Shown here: positions 53,499 to 62,369 of the stretch, piece after piece
Numbering within the stretch: position 1 is the stretch's first letter
How the letters are laid out: each line of letters begins with the position of its first letter
Position numbers and translations under genes: made by a program
The notes under the pieces: generated by a model
Told to the model about the DNA's origin: nothing
Databases searched by the model: none
The model's input: only the letters and a program-made list of their open reading frames with translations
Source of the DNA: Actinosynnema pretiosum
GTDB lineage: Bacteria > Actinomycetota > Actinomycetes > Mycobacteriales > Pseudonocardiaceae
Length of the DNA stretch: 64,000 nucleotides
Direction: 5' to 3'
Assembly (NCBI RefSeq): GCF_024171695.1
Contig: NZ_JAMTCF010000021.1
Coordinates: forward strand, 62,001 to 126,000

Positions 53499-54029
53499 TC
53501 AGCCCCCGGCCTGCCGCAGCGGCTCGGCGGCGGCCAGCGCCGCGGCCAGGTACGGCGGCAGTTCCTCCCCCTCGGCGACCGCGTGCACTCCGGGTTCCCG
53601 GAAGACCACGTGGTGCGGGGGCGTCCCCGCGTCGACCACGACGAGGTGGACCCACGCGGCGGGCTGGGTGGCGCCACGTCCGGGCACCCGCCACGCCCGC
53701 AGCACCTGCCGCACCTCGGGCAGCCGCGCGGCCCAGGCGAGCAGCCGCTCCTCGTGCTCGGGTGGTTCGGCGCCGCCGCGCGCGGTGAAGGTGTAACCGG
53801 GCGGGGGTTCGTCGGCCACCAGCGGCGGGGTCCGCCCGGTCGCCCCGGTGAACAGCGCGGCCTCCTCGCGGGTGAGCGCGACGCGCTCGACCTCCAGCCA
53901 TCCGGCGAGCCCGGCGTGCGCCAGGCCCGTCTCCCCGGCGTTCAGGTCTCCCCACGTCATCGCGACCGCCTCGTCGGACAGCCTGCCCGCGAGCCGTCCC
54001 AGCAGCGCGGCCTCCGCCTCGTACCCCAT
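53499..54029 (-). CDS. Hypothetical protein, candidate immunity protein for the EndoU-like toxin
   Basis: A 176-residue soluble protein of unrecognised family. It begins MGYEAEAALLGRLAGRLSDE. An acidic/hydrophobic mix (MTWGDLNAGETGLAHAGLAG) is followed by two short beta regions (YTFTARGGAEPPEHEERLLA, WVHLVVVDAGTPPHHVVFRE). It starts one base after the stop of the large secreted EndoU-like protein, so they form one transcript. In polymorphic toxin loci the gene immediately after the toxin usually encodes its immunity protein. The role is inferred from that position only. The 246 bp beyond its stop (53253-53498) contain nothing I can call a gene. Confidence 0.6.
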   Translation of the reverse strand: MGYEAEAALLGRLAGRLSDEAVAMTWGDLNAGETGLAHAGLAGWLEVERVALTREEAALFTGATGRTPPLVADEPPPGYTFTARGGAEPPEHEERLLAWAARLPEVRQVLRAWRVPGRGATQPAAWVHLVVVDAGTPPHHVVFREPGVHAVAEGEELPPYLAAALAAAEPLRQAGG

Positions 54030-54030
54030 G

Positions 54031-56706
54031 TCAGCAGGTTCCCACGGCGGGCGGCGGCGTGGCCTTGGCGGACGGCTGGGCGGGGGACGGCTGAGCTGGG
54101 GACTGCCGGGCGGGCGCCTGCACGGGCACGCGGTTGTTCTGCGCGTCGTAGACGTCGACAGCGCGGTCGAAGCGGCCGTCGGGGCCGGTGCGGACCTTGA
54201 TCTCCTTCGCCTGCTGCCCCGCCTTGGCCTGCTTCTTGCTCGGCCGGGTGATCGCGTGGTGCTCCCAGTAGCCCGGCTCGCTCGCGCTGCGCGCGCGGAC
54301 GTAGCGAGGGCGGTTGAGGGGGGTGAAGTTGGACCTCGGCCCGTCGCCGAGGTCGATGTCCTGCGGGGTGTCCGGAGCCTTGGCCGGATTGCGGAAGACG
54401 ACGGTGGGGTCCCACTCCGGCTTGCTCGGGTCGGGCGTCTCGGTGGGGTAGGCGGTGCGGATCTGCCCGTCCTCCAGGACGATGACCTCCAGCTCCACCG
54501 TGATGCCGTTGACCGTGGCCTTGCCCCGGTAGACCCAGCCCCACTGCTGCCTGCCCATGTGGTTGCCCGCAGGCCTGCTCGTCGGCGGCGACGCGGGAGC
54601 GGCGATGACGGCGAGCACGGCCTGCTCGACGTCGGCGTCGGACCAGCCGATCGGGAACTCCGTCTTGTCCGCCACGCCCGCCCCGGCGCTGTGGCCGCCC
54701 GAGTCCTGCTTGCTCTCGGGCGTGGTCGGGTCGAACGGGTCGCCGGTGGTCACGTGGCGCCGGTTGACCGGGTTGAGCGTGGGGTTCGCGGGCGGCGTCG
54801 CCGGCCGGGCCGACGGGTCGAAGGTCGCGCGCAGCGCGGCGAGGTCCGCGCCGTCGAAGACGTACGCCTCGGGGTAGCGGGGATCGCCGAGGACCTTGGA
54901 CCGGTCGTTGGTGATGATCAGCTCGGTGACGGCCGGGTCGGTCACCAGCGGGAAGAGCTTCGGGTCTTCCAGGAACCGCAGCGCGGCGGACCGGTTGGCC
55001 GGTCCGATCACCTCCGCCGTCTGGTCTGCGTGGAGCACGAGGACGTTGGTGGTGTCCTCGGGGAAGCGGGACAGCGCCGTGGTCAGCGCCCGCTCGGCGC
55101 GGTCGACCGAACTGCCCAGCGAGTGGCGGCCACCCGGCTTGTCGCCGGGGCTGAGCCCGGCGACGGAGTAGGCGCGGGCGGTCTGGCGGTCCACGAGCGC
55201 GCCGTTGTGCACGGTCAGCGTGCCGGGCTGCCTGTTCTGCTCGGTGGCGAGCCGGTGCAGCAGCAGGAACGTCTTGCGGGCGGCCTCGGCCCCGTCCACG
55301 TCGTTCGGTGCGGACGCGTCGAACTGGGCGGCCAGCACGACCAGGGGGTGCTGGTTCACGTCGGTGGTCGGGACGAGCGCGTTCGAGTCGAGCACCTGCC
55401 TGGCCTTGTGCAGGAGCGCGTTGCCCAGGTACGCCTCGATCGTCCCGAGCACCACGGCGTTCTGCGCCGCGACGGGGTCGGTCCGCCCGAAGCCCGGTGG
55501 GGCGACCAGGCCCTTGACCAGGCCGTCGATCGCGGCGAGGACGTCGGGGCCCTTGGCCTTGCCGTTGCCGGGGATCGGGTCGTTCGGGTCGATGCCCCGG
55601 TCGTGGAGCCGCTTGCCCCTGTCAAGGTCGACGCCCGCCGACTGGACCTGGACGAACGCGGACACCTGGTAGGGCACGGTGCAGGTCCGGGTGCAGGTGC
55701 TGGCGGGGTTGGTGACCACGGCCGTGGAGGTGGCGCTGCCGCCGGGTGGCAGCGCCACCGGGAACACCCCTCCGCCGCCGCTGGACGAGGACACCATGAG
55801 GCTGCCCGCGACCTGCACCTTCCCGGTGTTGGTCACGGTCACCGGGGTCGGGCACACCGGCGTCATGCAGACGCCGGTCGAGACGATCGTGACGGCGACC
55901 GACGGGACGTCCTGCGGCGCCACGGGCTGGGGCGGTGGCGGCGCGGCCTCGATGTCGGGCGCGGCCTCGGCGAGCTCCTTCTCGGCGCGTTCCCGGCAGC
56001 CGCTGTCGGGGCGTTCGGTCCGCAGGGAGACGTCGGAGTAGGTGGTCGCGCGCGTGCCGCCCGCGAACTTGCGCACGCCTGCGGCGAGCGGGCCGCGCAG
56101 GCCGACCAGGCGTGGCGGGTCGTCGAGCGTGGCCTGCACGGTCCAGACCCCGTCGTTCGTGGTGAGGGAGCTGACCGGGGTGCCGTCGTCGAGCTCGTCG
56201 GCGGTGATCCGCCAGCCGGAGTCCTCGGTGCGCTGGGCGACGAGCGCGCCCAGCGCCGTGCCGGACAGCGCGCCGAGCATCCCGACGGGGAAGCCCGAGT
56301 TGTCGTCGGCCTGCACCCACCGGTCGGCGCTGGTGTCGGCGGCGGCGGGCAGGGTGTTGACCCACCACGCGCGGTTGGCCCGCACGACGGCGCGGTCGCC
56401 GACGACGGCGAACTCGGCGGTGCCGCCCGCGTCATCGTCGACGATCGCGGAGAGGCGGCCGTCGGCGAGAACGGCGACGTCCAGTTCCAGCGGGGCGCCC
56501 GAGGCGGTGCGCAGGTCGCCGACGAGGTGCAGTTCGGGCGCCTCGGCGAGCCCGCGCAGGACCTCGCCGCTGAGCCGTTCCGCGTCGACGGTCGACGCGG
56601 AGCCCGGCACGGCGGTCGGTGGCGCGACGAGCCCCAGCACGAGCAGGAACGCGGTCGCGAGCGCTACCGCGAGGATGACAGGACGCGTGCGGATAGCAGT
56701 GTTCAT
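54031..56706 (-). CDS. Large secreted protein with EndoU-like nuclease domain (putative polymorphic toxin)
   Basis: An 891-residue exported protein. The signal peptide (ILAVALATAFLLVLGLVAPP, about 10-30) precedes a beta-rich domain (about 40-240) reminiscent of lipoprotein-like binding folds, a Cys-containing Ig-like region (about 270-360, VTIVSTGVCMTPVCPTPVTV) and a large helical region (about 370-630). Near 670-755 the sequence DSGGHSAGAG, KTEFPIGWSDADVEQAVLAV, GKATVNGITVELEVIV and IRTAYPT follows the bacterial EndoU RNase pattern (GGH...TEFPxxWS...TAYPT). The second His of EndoU is not clearly placed, so activity is uncertain. A roughly 130-residue basic Pro/Ala/Lys tail ends the protein. 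ATG 56706 has GGGGGGAAA upstream. The next gene is the candidate immunity gene. Confidence 0.72.
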   Translation of the reverse strand: MNTAIRTRPVILAVALATAFLLVLGLVAPPTAVPGSASTVDAERLSGEVLRGLAEAPELHLVGDLRTASGAPLELDVAVLADGRLSAIVDDDAGGTAEFAVVGDRAVVRANRAWWVNTLPAAADTSADRWVQADDNSGFPVGMLGALSGTALGALVAQRTEDSGWRITADELDDGTPVSSLTTNDGVWTVQATLDDPPRLVGLRGPLAAGVRKFAGGTRATTYSDVSLRTERPDSGCRERAEKELAEAAPDIEAAPPPPQPVAPQDVPSVAVTIVSTGVCMTPVCPTPVTVTNTGKVQVAGSLMVSSSSGGGGVFPVALPPGGSATSTAVVTNPASTCTRTCTVPYQVSAFVQVQSAGVDLDRGKRLHDRGIDPNDPIPGNGKAKGPDVLAAIDGLVKGLVAPPGFGRTDPVAAQNAVVLGTIEAYLGNALLHKARQVLDSNALVPTTDVNQHPLVVLAAQFDASAPNDVDGAEAARKTFLLLHRLATEQNRQPGTLTVHNGALVDRQTARAYSVAGLSPGDKPGGRHSLGSSVDRAERALTTALSRFPEDTTNVLVLHADQTAEVIGPANRSAALRFLEDPKLFPLVTDPAVTELIITNDRSKVLGDPRYPEAYVFDGADLAALRATFDPSARPATPPANPTLNPVNRRHVTTGDPFDPTTPESKQDSGGHSAGAGVADKTEFPIGWSDADVEQAVLAVIAAPASPPTSRPAGNHMGRQQWGWVYRGKATVNGITVELEVIVLEDGQIRTAYPTETPDPSKPEWDPTVVFRNPAKAPDTPQDIDLGDGPRSNFTPLNRPRYVRARSASEPGYWEHHAITRPSKKQAKAGQQAKEIKVRTGPDGRFDRAVDVYDAQNNRVPVQAPARQSPAQPSPAQPSAKATPPPAVGTC

Positions 56707-56990
56707 GTTTCCCCCCGCGGCGAGATTAAGCGCGGGCGCGCACAGCCGCGGAAAGGTTTTGTCGGACTTACCCGAACAGCCGTACCTGCTTGTCCGATCG
56801 AGTGCGGGATGTCGGCGTGATCCGTGACGACGCCCGGACCGCGCCTGGACCGCTCCGACTCCGACCGGAGCGGACATCGGCCCTCGGCCGCCTGCTCCGC
56901 CCAGGGCAACCGGGGACCCGAGTGGCTCACCTGCGGCCCGCCTGCCAGGTCAGGGCGTCGCCCGGTCCGACCGGCCGGTCCGGTGCGCAC

Positions 56991-56995
56991 CCACC
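56991..56995. repeat. Target-site duplication, left copy (CCACC)
   Basis: CCACC abuts the TGT that begins the left transposon end. The identical 5 bases follow the right end at 63244-63248. A 5-bp duplication is the hallmark of Tn7-like transposition. Confidence 0.85.
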
Positions 56996-57001
56996 TGTCC
57001 C

Positions 57002-57098
57002 GTCCGGGTGAAGTTGTCGGATGACGAGGCTGCTGACCTGCGGTCCGACAACTAGGTCCGGACGACGATGGGTCGTGGTGTCCGGACCTAGTTGTCGG
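57002..57098. repeat. Left-end transposase-binding-like repeats
   Basis: Three 19-bp copies related to GTCCGGACCTAGTTGTCGG occur at 57002-57020 (terminal), 57045-57063 (inverted) and 57080-57098. The last two are perfect inverted copies separated by 16 bp. A fourth, decayed copy may lie at 57106-57124. These should be TnsB-binding sites. Confidence 0.8.
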
Positions 57099-57164
57099 CG
57101 TACACGTCCGGGCGAAGTACGAGGTACGGGCGAACGTATAGAGGTCGGGCGTGCCTTCTCACGT

Positions 57165-57779
57165 TCAGGAGGCGAGTCGGTCGTGCCAGGAGTGAGGGCC
57201 GATGCTGTGGGACAGCGCATGGCTCAGCCAGACTCGTTGGCTGGCGGAAAGTGACGGCAGTGCCGCGAGGAAGTCGGTGTGGTCCTTCGGCCCAGGCTGC
57301 CTGGCCTTGTAGAACAGTTGGATCTCGGGTGCGAGGTAGGGGATGCCGTCCCGGCTGATTCGTCCGATCGTCGCTACGGGTCGGCGAATGCCGGGGTCGC
57401 GTCGCGACACCCACTGTCCGTCGCTCGTCTCGTCGAGCATCACCTGCAGGCCCCACGGCCGGTCTGGGCCCGGGCGGCACCAGATGTCGTGGACGGACGG
57501 AGGAAGGGTCTCTCCGGGTTCCCAGGGGCGCAGGACACCGGGCGGGTCGGCCGCCCAGCACTCCCAATCAGGTAGGGCATCGTGCAGGTGACGCTGGTCC
57601 GGGCGCAGCATCATCACGTCGATGTCACCGTGCTGGCGAATGTGGTGGCCGACCGCCAGTTCGATGGCATACCCGCCGGCGATCCACCAGGAGCACGGCA
57701 TCGCCGCGAACAGCGAGGCGATCCGAGCGGGCGTCAATGGCTCCCAGCGCCCGTACGGCGCGACAATCGACTTTGTCAC
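57165..57779 (-). CDS. Nucleotidyltransferase, aminoglycoside 2''-adenylyltransferase-like (transposon cargo)
   Basis: A 204-residue protein of the nucleotidyltransferase fold. The signature is WWIAGGYAIELAVG followed by HIRQHGDIDVMMLRPDQ, where the Asp-x-Asp pair (about residue 50) would bind metal for nucleotidyl transfer. SRDGIPYLAPEIQLFYKARQ and PKDHTDFLAALPSLSASQRV in the C-terminal half match the ANT(2'')-like family. It could inactivate an aminoglycoside or act on another small molecule or protein. The GTG at 57779 (VTKSIVAPYGRWEPLT) with AGGACGAG upstream gives the usual N-terminus; a TTG at 57848 is possible. It sits at the left end of the transposon, the normal place for cargo. Confidence 0.78.
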   Translation of the reverse strand: MTKSIVAPYGRWEPLTPARIASLFAAMPCSWWIAGGYAIELAVGHHIRQHGDIDVMMLRPDQRHLHDALPDWECWAADPPGVLRPWEPGETLPPSVHDIWCRPGPDRPWGLQVMLDETSDGQWVSRRDPGIRRPVATIGRISRDGIPYLAPEIQLFYKARQPGPKDHTDFLAALPSLSASQRVWLSHALSHSIGPHSWHDRLAS

Positions 57780-57913
57780 GTCGCACTCGTCCTGCGGTCC
57801 CACCGGAGGCAGTCCACCGGTAGGACCGTCATCTGGCAGCCGCCCCAACGACCGGCCGCAACCTCTGCACGTTCAGCCGTACGCACCTCCGCACTTCTAC
57901 CAGTACCCCGACA

Positions 57914-59269
57914 CTAGTTGACGGATTCCGTGGGGACGACCCCGGTTCCGGGCTTCGAGGTGGTGTTAGCGCTTCGTCGGGCGTAGGCCGTTCTGGTTTG
58001 GCGGCTGCGTGGTCGCTCGTGTGGCAGGGCTGGCCGTCCGCCGGTGGGTGGTCGCGGTCCGGTCCTGCGGTGCCAGTCGACGGGTTCGGTGGCGGTGTTC
58101 AGCCATGTCGAGGAGATCGGATCGGATCGGATCCATTCGGTGGTGGCGAGTGCGAGGAGGTCTTTGGTGGTGAGGGGTTTGCGCAGTCTGATGGTGGTGT
58201 TGGCGGTTTGAGCGAGGGCGCCGTCGAAGACTTCCATCTTGGTTGACCAGTCGCGGATGACGACGGGGTTGAGGGTGCGGTGGTGCAGCATCGAGTCGCC
58301 GCCGCGGCGGTGGCGGCTGAACCAGAGGGCGTTGTCGCGGCGTTTGGTGTCGCTGTCCTGGCTGGGTTTGCGGAAGGTGGGGCCGCCGAAGGTTCTGAGG
58401 CTGCGGTAGTCGGTGTTGGGTGGGCTGGGTGGTCGCCAGCAGTCCTGTTCCATCCAGTGGGCGACCGCGTCTTTGATCACGATGGGGCGGTAGTCGCGCA
58501 GGCCGAGGCGGCGGCCGATTTCGGTAGCGAACGTGCGTTGGCCGTCGGGGCCGTGTGCGACGACGCGTCGCCAGTGCAATGAGCCGATCAGTTCAGCGAG
58601 GGCGACTGCTTCGGGGTAGGTGCATGCGAATAGTCGTGAGGTGCTGAAGGTGTCGTCTTCGGTACCGGGTGGGATGAGGAGTTCGGCGCGGCGGCGCCAT
58701 TCGATCCAGGCGTCGCCGGGGAAGGCGAGGTCGGCGAAGTTCCAGCGGTGCGCGCAGATGAGGAAGCCGGTGAGCACTGCGTCGAAGGTCGCGGCGGGGC
58801 CGAAGCGGCGGATCAGCCGTCGGTGCCGGTGCTGGGCGGTGACGATTTCGGGGAGCGCGTCCAGGTCGGGTTGGGGGTGGTCTTCCTGGTCGGGTGGGCC
58901 GATCCAGACGTGGTGACGGGTGCAGACGTAGTGGTGGTGGGCGAGTAGGTGCAGCACGGGTCCGCCGGGGTGGCGGGCGTCGCAGCGCCAGCAGCCGCGT
59001 TGGGGTTCGTGGCGCAGGGCGAGCCAGTCCGGTTCCGGCGTGCGCAGCTCGGTCACGGCGCGTTCGAGTCGTGCTCGGGGCTGGTTGGCGACGGTGGCGA
59101 GCAGGTCACCGTCGAGGCGTCGGGTGGGGCTGCCCTTGGCCTTGGGGCGGCTGACCTGGTGCCAGAGTTCGTCGGCGGGCAGGTCGTGCAGGGCGGCGAG
59201 CCGGGCGAGGTAGGAGACGGCGATTTCCTGGTGTGCGGGGCGGGTGGTGATCGGGAGGCGGGAGACCAT
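57914..59269 (-). CDS. tniQ: TniQ/TnsD-family target-site selector
   Basis: A 451-residue TniQ-family protein. The N-terminal domain (about 1-125) contains the zinc-ribbon ligands in GCWRCDARHPGG (about 93) and VCTRHHVWIG (about 116). The C-terminal half includes helix-turn-helix-like stretches (IGRRLGLRDYRPIVIKDAVA) and a basic tail. In Tn7-like systems TniQ/TnsD binds the target and recruits TnsC. The ATG at 59269 overlaps the tnsC stop as TGATG. Single TniQ and absence of TnsE suggest one targeting route. The insertion point seen here, upstream of an LPMO gene, may be its recognised site or a random landing. Confidence 0.88.
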   Translation of the reverse strand: MVSRLPITTRPAHQEIAVSYLARLAALHDLPADELWHQVSRPKAKGSPTRRLDGDLLATVANQPRARLERAVTELRTPEPDWLALRHEPQRGCWRCDARHPGGPVLHLLAHHHYVCTRHHVWIGPPDQEDHPQPDLDALPEIVTAQHRHRRLIRRFGPAATFDAVLTGFLICAHRWNFADLAFPGDAWIEWRRRAELLIPPGTEDDTFSTSRLFACTYPEAVALAELIGSLHWRRVVAHGPDGQRTFATEIGRRLGLRDYRPIVIKDAVAHWMEQDCWRPPSPPNTDYRSLRTFGGPTFRKPSQDSDTKRRDNALWFSRHRRGGDSMLHHRTLNPVVIRDWSTKMEVFDGALAQTANTTIRLRKPLTTKDLLALATTEWIRSDPISSTWLNTATEPVDWHRRTGPRPPTGGRPALPHERPRSRQTRTAYARRSANTTSKPGTGVVPTESVN

Positions 59270-60330
59270 CAGCGCCTGCCCTTCGTCGTGCGTCGCCGGA
59301 CGGGTGTCGTGCTGGTCGCGGTGTGATCGAGGGGGATCAGGTCGAGCAGGTCGAGGGTGATCTGCTCGGTTTCGTCCTCGATGGCCAGGACGGCGGCGCC
59401 GCGGATGAGGACCGAGAGGCTGCCGATGGCGCCGCCGGTGCGTTCGTAGAGGTAGTCGGCCTGTTCGACCAGGGTGCCGGGTTGGTGCCGGTGCAGGCGC
59501 AGGGAGTGTTCGAGGGTGGCGATCAGCGACCGCCAGGCGGTCTTGTGCTCGGGGGTGCCGTAGTCGAACGGTGTGGAGTCGATCAGGGTGAACCGGCCGG
59601 CGATCTGGCGGCCGCGGGGTCCGGCGAACATGCCGCGTTCCTCGACCTCGATGCCGGCGTAGGCGAACGTGGCGGGGAGCCGTTCGGCGAAGTATTTGAG
59701 CTGGTCGGAGACCTCGGCGCGGGCGCGGGTGTCGAGGATGTTGTGGATCTCGTCGATCAGTACCAGTTCCAGGTGGGTGCGGGCGGCGACGGCGCAGACG
59801 GTGTTGACGATGTCGGGCATGGTGGCGCGGGAGCCGAACTCGACGCCGTAGAACCGCGCGAACTCGACCGCGAGCATCTTCGGGGTCGCGTCGGTGGGGA
59901 CCGTGACATAGACGACCGGGATCCGGTCCTGTCCGGCGCGGCCGGGGTGGCGCTTGCGGACGGCGCGTTCGTGGGTGCGGCCGAGCTGGGTGAGCGCGGT
60001 GGTCTTGCCGGTGCCGGAGGCGCCGGAGAGGATCATGCCGCGCCGGGCGGAGATCTGGCCGCGGTTGAGCTGGACCAGCAACCGCCCGGTGGTCAGCAGT
60101 TTCCGGATGACCGGGGTGTGGGCCAGCGGCAGGTCGCTGTGGTAGTCGCGGCGGGCTTGGACCAACTCGGCGCGAGCCCGAGCCGACAACGCGGTGAGTT
60201 CGGCGGCGGTCGGGAGGACCGGCGGGGCGCTCTGGTGCTCGACGAACCGGCGCCAGCCTTCCCTGGTGGTCAGCGACTCGTCCGGCGCGAGCTGGTCAAC
60301 GTGGTCGAGTTCGGCTTGCAGCGTGGTCAT
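59269..60330 (-). CDS. tnsC: TnsC/TniB-family transposition ATPase
   Basis: A 353-residue AAA+ regulator that links target selection to the transposase. Walker A is MILSGASGTGKTTALTQL (about 105), Walker B LELVLIDEIHNI (about 190), and an arginine-finger/sensor region follows (FAYAGIEVEERGMFAGPRGR, RFTLIDSTPFDYG). The ATG at 60330 overlaps the tnsB stop (ATGA); an upstream in-frame GTG only two codons earlier is less likely. Length and motif order fit TniB/TnsC of actinobacterial Tn7-like elements. Confidence 0.9.
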   Translation of the reverse strand: MTTLQAELDHVDQLAPDESLTTREGWRRFVEHQSAPPVLPTAAELTALSARARAELVQARRDYHSDLPLAHTPVIRKLLTTGRLLVQLNRGQISARRGMILSGASGTGKTTALTQLGRTHERAVRKRHPGRAGQDRIPVVYVTVPTDATPKMLAVEFARFYGVEFGSRATMPDIVNTVCAVAARTHLELVLIDEIHNILDTRARAEVSDQLKYFAERLPATFAYAGIEVEERGMFAGPRGRQIAGRFTLIDSTPFDYGTPEHKTAWRSLIATLEHSLRLHRHQPGTLVEQADYLYERTGGAIGSLSVLIRGAAVLAIEDETEQITLDLLDLIPLDHTATSTTPVRRRTTKGRR

Positions 60331-62369
60331 AGCCACCTTTCCGCTTCTGCGTCGGCGTCGAACACGCCGAACGGAATCACCTGCGCCTTCTGCGCGGCGG
60401 GTGTCGGGTCGGCTGGGGATGCGTGCCCGTCGACGGCGGCGGCCGCCGCGGGCAGTTCGGGCCGGTGCGCGGCTGCGGCGGTGCGGGTGCGGGCGGCGAT
60501 CCGTGCTCCGGCCTTGTCGGGTCCGTGTTCGGCGCGGGTGAGCAGGGCGTCCAGCGCGCGGGCGATCTCGGTTTCGGTCACCTGGTTATGCGTGCGCAGG
60601 CTGGTCTGTTCGGCGAGGCGGCGGGCGTGGCGCCAGGTGAAGTCGGCGAACGGCGCGGTGACCATCGCGCGGTGTGTCCAGGGAACGGTGATCCAGCCGT
60701 TCGGCGTGCGGAGGAAGACCTGGGAGAGGTCGTAGGGGTCGTAGTGGACTTCCCAGAGGCCGCGCTTGCCTGCCAGCCCTGAGTGCTGTCGCCGGTAGTC
60801 GCCGAGCTCGGGGCAGTCGTAGGTGCGATAGTCGATCTGGATGCCGTAGTCGTTGATGGCGCGCCATTTCACCGGCAGTAGTTCGAGGTAGTCGGTGCCG
60901 GTCAGGGTGAGCGGGAGATAGCCTGCGATCGCGACGAGCGCGGCGTAGCGTTCGTTCGGGGTGAGCTTGCGCCGGGGTGCGTGCGGGTCGCGCAGCGCGT
61001 CGTGTGGGCGGTGTTGCCAACCGACGATCAGCCATTCGTCGAGCAGGTCCTGTAGCTGGTCCAGCGTCCAGGCGGCAGCGACACCCCGTCCGCGCTGCTG
61101 GGTGTTGGCCCCCTTGAATCCGGCGACGTGCTGCGCGAACAGTGTCTTGATCGCTGTGAAGGTCGCCTCGACCACGGCCTTGTCGGTCGGAGTGTCCTTG
61201 CGCGCAGGCTGGATGGAGATCCCGAGCCGTCCGCAGGCGCGGGAGAACGTCTCGGAGACGAACACCTTGCCGTGGTCGATCACCACCTGCTCGGGGACGA
61301 TGACCGGCCGAGCCGCTGCTTCGTGCATCCGTGCGTCGATGGTGAGCAGCCGTTCGTGTGGCAGCCGCGAGGCTGACATGCGCAGGGCGTCGGCCCAGCC
61401 CGGCCGCATCGGTTCCGGGACCAGCATCTTGGCCAGCAGCAGCGACGCGTCGACGGCCTTGGTGCCGACCGGGCGCAGCACCGCCGCGGCGATGGTGCGG
61501 GTGGCGACGTCGACCGCGATCGTCAGATCGGCGCGGACCGGGACGCCGTCGGCGGCCAGGACCATCACGTCGAGCGGGGTGGAGTCGATCTGGACCTGCT
61601 CGCCGGGGCGCGAGGCGTCCGTCGCGGTGAACGCGCCGGGCGGCCGGTTCGCCGTCTGCCGCCGGGTGACCGCCGAGCCGAAGGTGTGCCAGCCGACCGT
61701 CAGGCGGTCGACCAGTTCGTAGAAGGCGCTGCGTCCCGGTAGCGGCACGACTCCCTCGCCGTGCAGTTCCTCGACGCGCTTGGTCGCGCGGCGGATCAGT
61801 CGCGACCGCGTGCCAGTGGACAGGTCTGTCTCCGCCGCGATCACCTCGCGCAGCACCTCGACCAGCCGCGCGTCGGCCTGCCCGGTGACGTCGAAGGTTC
61901 GCGCGGCGCGCTGGTCGACCAGGCCCCACAACCCCTGCGCCTCGAACCGGGCGCGTTTGCGTTCGATCGTGCGCGTGCTGATGCCCAGCTCGGTGGCTTT
62001 GGCGTGCAAGCGGTCGGTCGCCGAAGTGGTATTCGGGTCGAAGCCGGGGCGTGCGGCCGTGCCCGGCGTGGCGCCGGGCGGTAGCCCGGTCTCGATCTCC
62101 ACGAGGTGATCGCGCCAGCGTTCGGCCTCGGCGACGACCTCGGCGGGCAGGGACTCCAGCAGCCCGAACGGCTCCATGACGGGCAGGCTGACGCCCTCCA
62201 AGACGGCGAAATCGGCGGCGGCCATCAGATGCCCTGCCAGCACGACTTGCTCGCCGCCCGCGTCGGCGCGGAGCCGGACCGTGGAGCCCGCGAGCCCCAC
62301 CACCACGTGCTCGTCTCCGTCGAAGGCGACGCGATCGCCGACGCGCAGAACCGCACTTGACGAGGTCAC
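60327..62369 (-). CDS. tnsB: TnsB/Mu-type DDE transposase
   Basis: A 680-residue transposase with an RNase-H-fold (rve) core and Mu-type C-terminal domain. Helix-turn-helix segments precede the core (TELGISTRTIERKRARFEAQ, about 125-150). The DDE triad is found in VQIDSTPLDVMV (Asp about 263), VIDHGKVFVSETF (Asp about 365) and PTDKAVVEATF (Glu about 400). The Mu C-terminal beta-barrel follows (about 480-570, LLPVKWRAINDYGIQIDYRT, GLWEVHYDPYDLSQVFL). It would cut and join the 3' ends after binding the 19-bp end repeats. The GTG at 62369 overlaps the tnsA stop (GTGA). Confidence 0.93.
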   Translation of the reverse strand: MTSSSAVLRVGDRVAFDGDEHVVVGLAGSTVRLRADAGGEQVVLAGHLMAAADFAVLEGVSLPVMEPFGLLESLPAEVVAEAERWRDHLVEIETGLPPGATPGTAARPGFDPNTTSATDRLHAKATELGISTRTIERKRARFEAQGLWGLVDQRAARTFDVTGQADARLVEVLREVIAAETDLSTGTRSRLIRRATKRVEELHGEGVVPLPGRSAFYELVDRLTVGWHTFGSAVTRRQTANRPPGAFTATDASRPGEQVQIDSTPLDVMVLAADGVPVRADLTIAVDVATRTIAAAVLRPVGTKAVDASLLLAKMLVPEPMRPGWADALRMSASRLPHERLLTIDARMHEAAARPVIVPEQVVIDHGKVFVSETFSRACGRLGISIQPARKDTPTDKAVVEATFTAIKTLFAQHVAGFKGANTQQRGRGVAAAWTLDQLQDLLDEWLIVGWQHRPHDALRDPHAPRRKLTPNERYAALVAIAGYLPLTLTGTDYLELLPVKWRAINDYGIQIDYRTYDCPELGDYRRQHSGLAGKRGLWEVHYDPYDLSQVFLRTPNGWITVPWTHRAMVTAPFADFTWRHARRLAEQTSLRTHNQVTETEIARALDALLTRAEHGPDKAGARIAARTRTAAAAHRPELPAAAAAVDGHASPADPTPAAQKAQVIPFGVFDADAEAERWL

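Noticed and set aside
53337-53500. Possible small peptide gene (MTFTGTTSSVRSTVAQ...) with GAGGGG upstream
   Set aside because: The frame soon turns into sequence antisense to the candidate immunity gene and has no recognisable precursor features.
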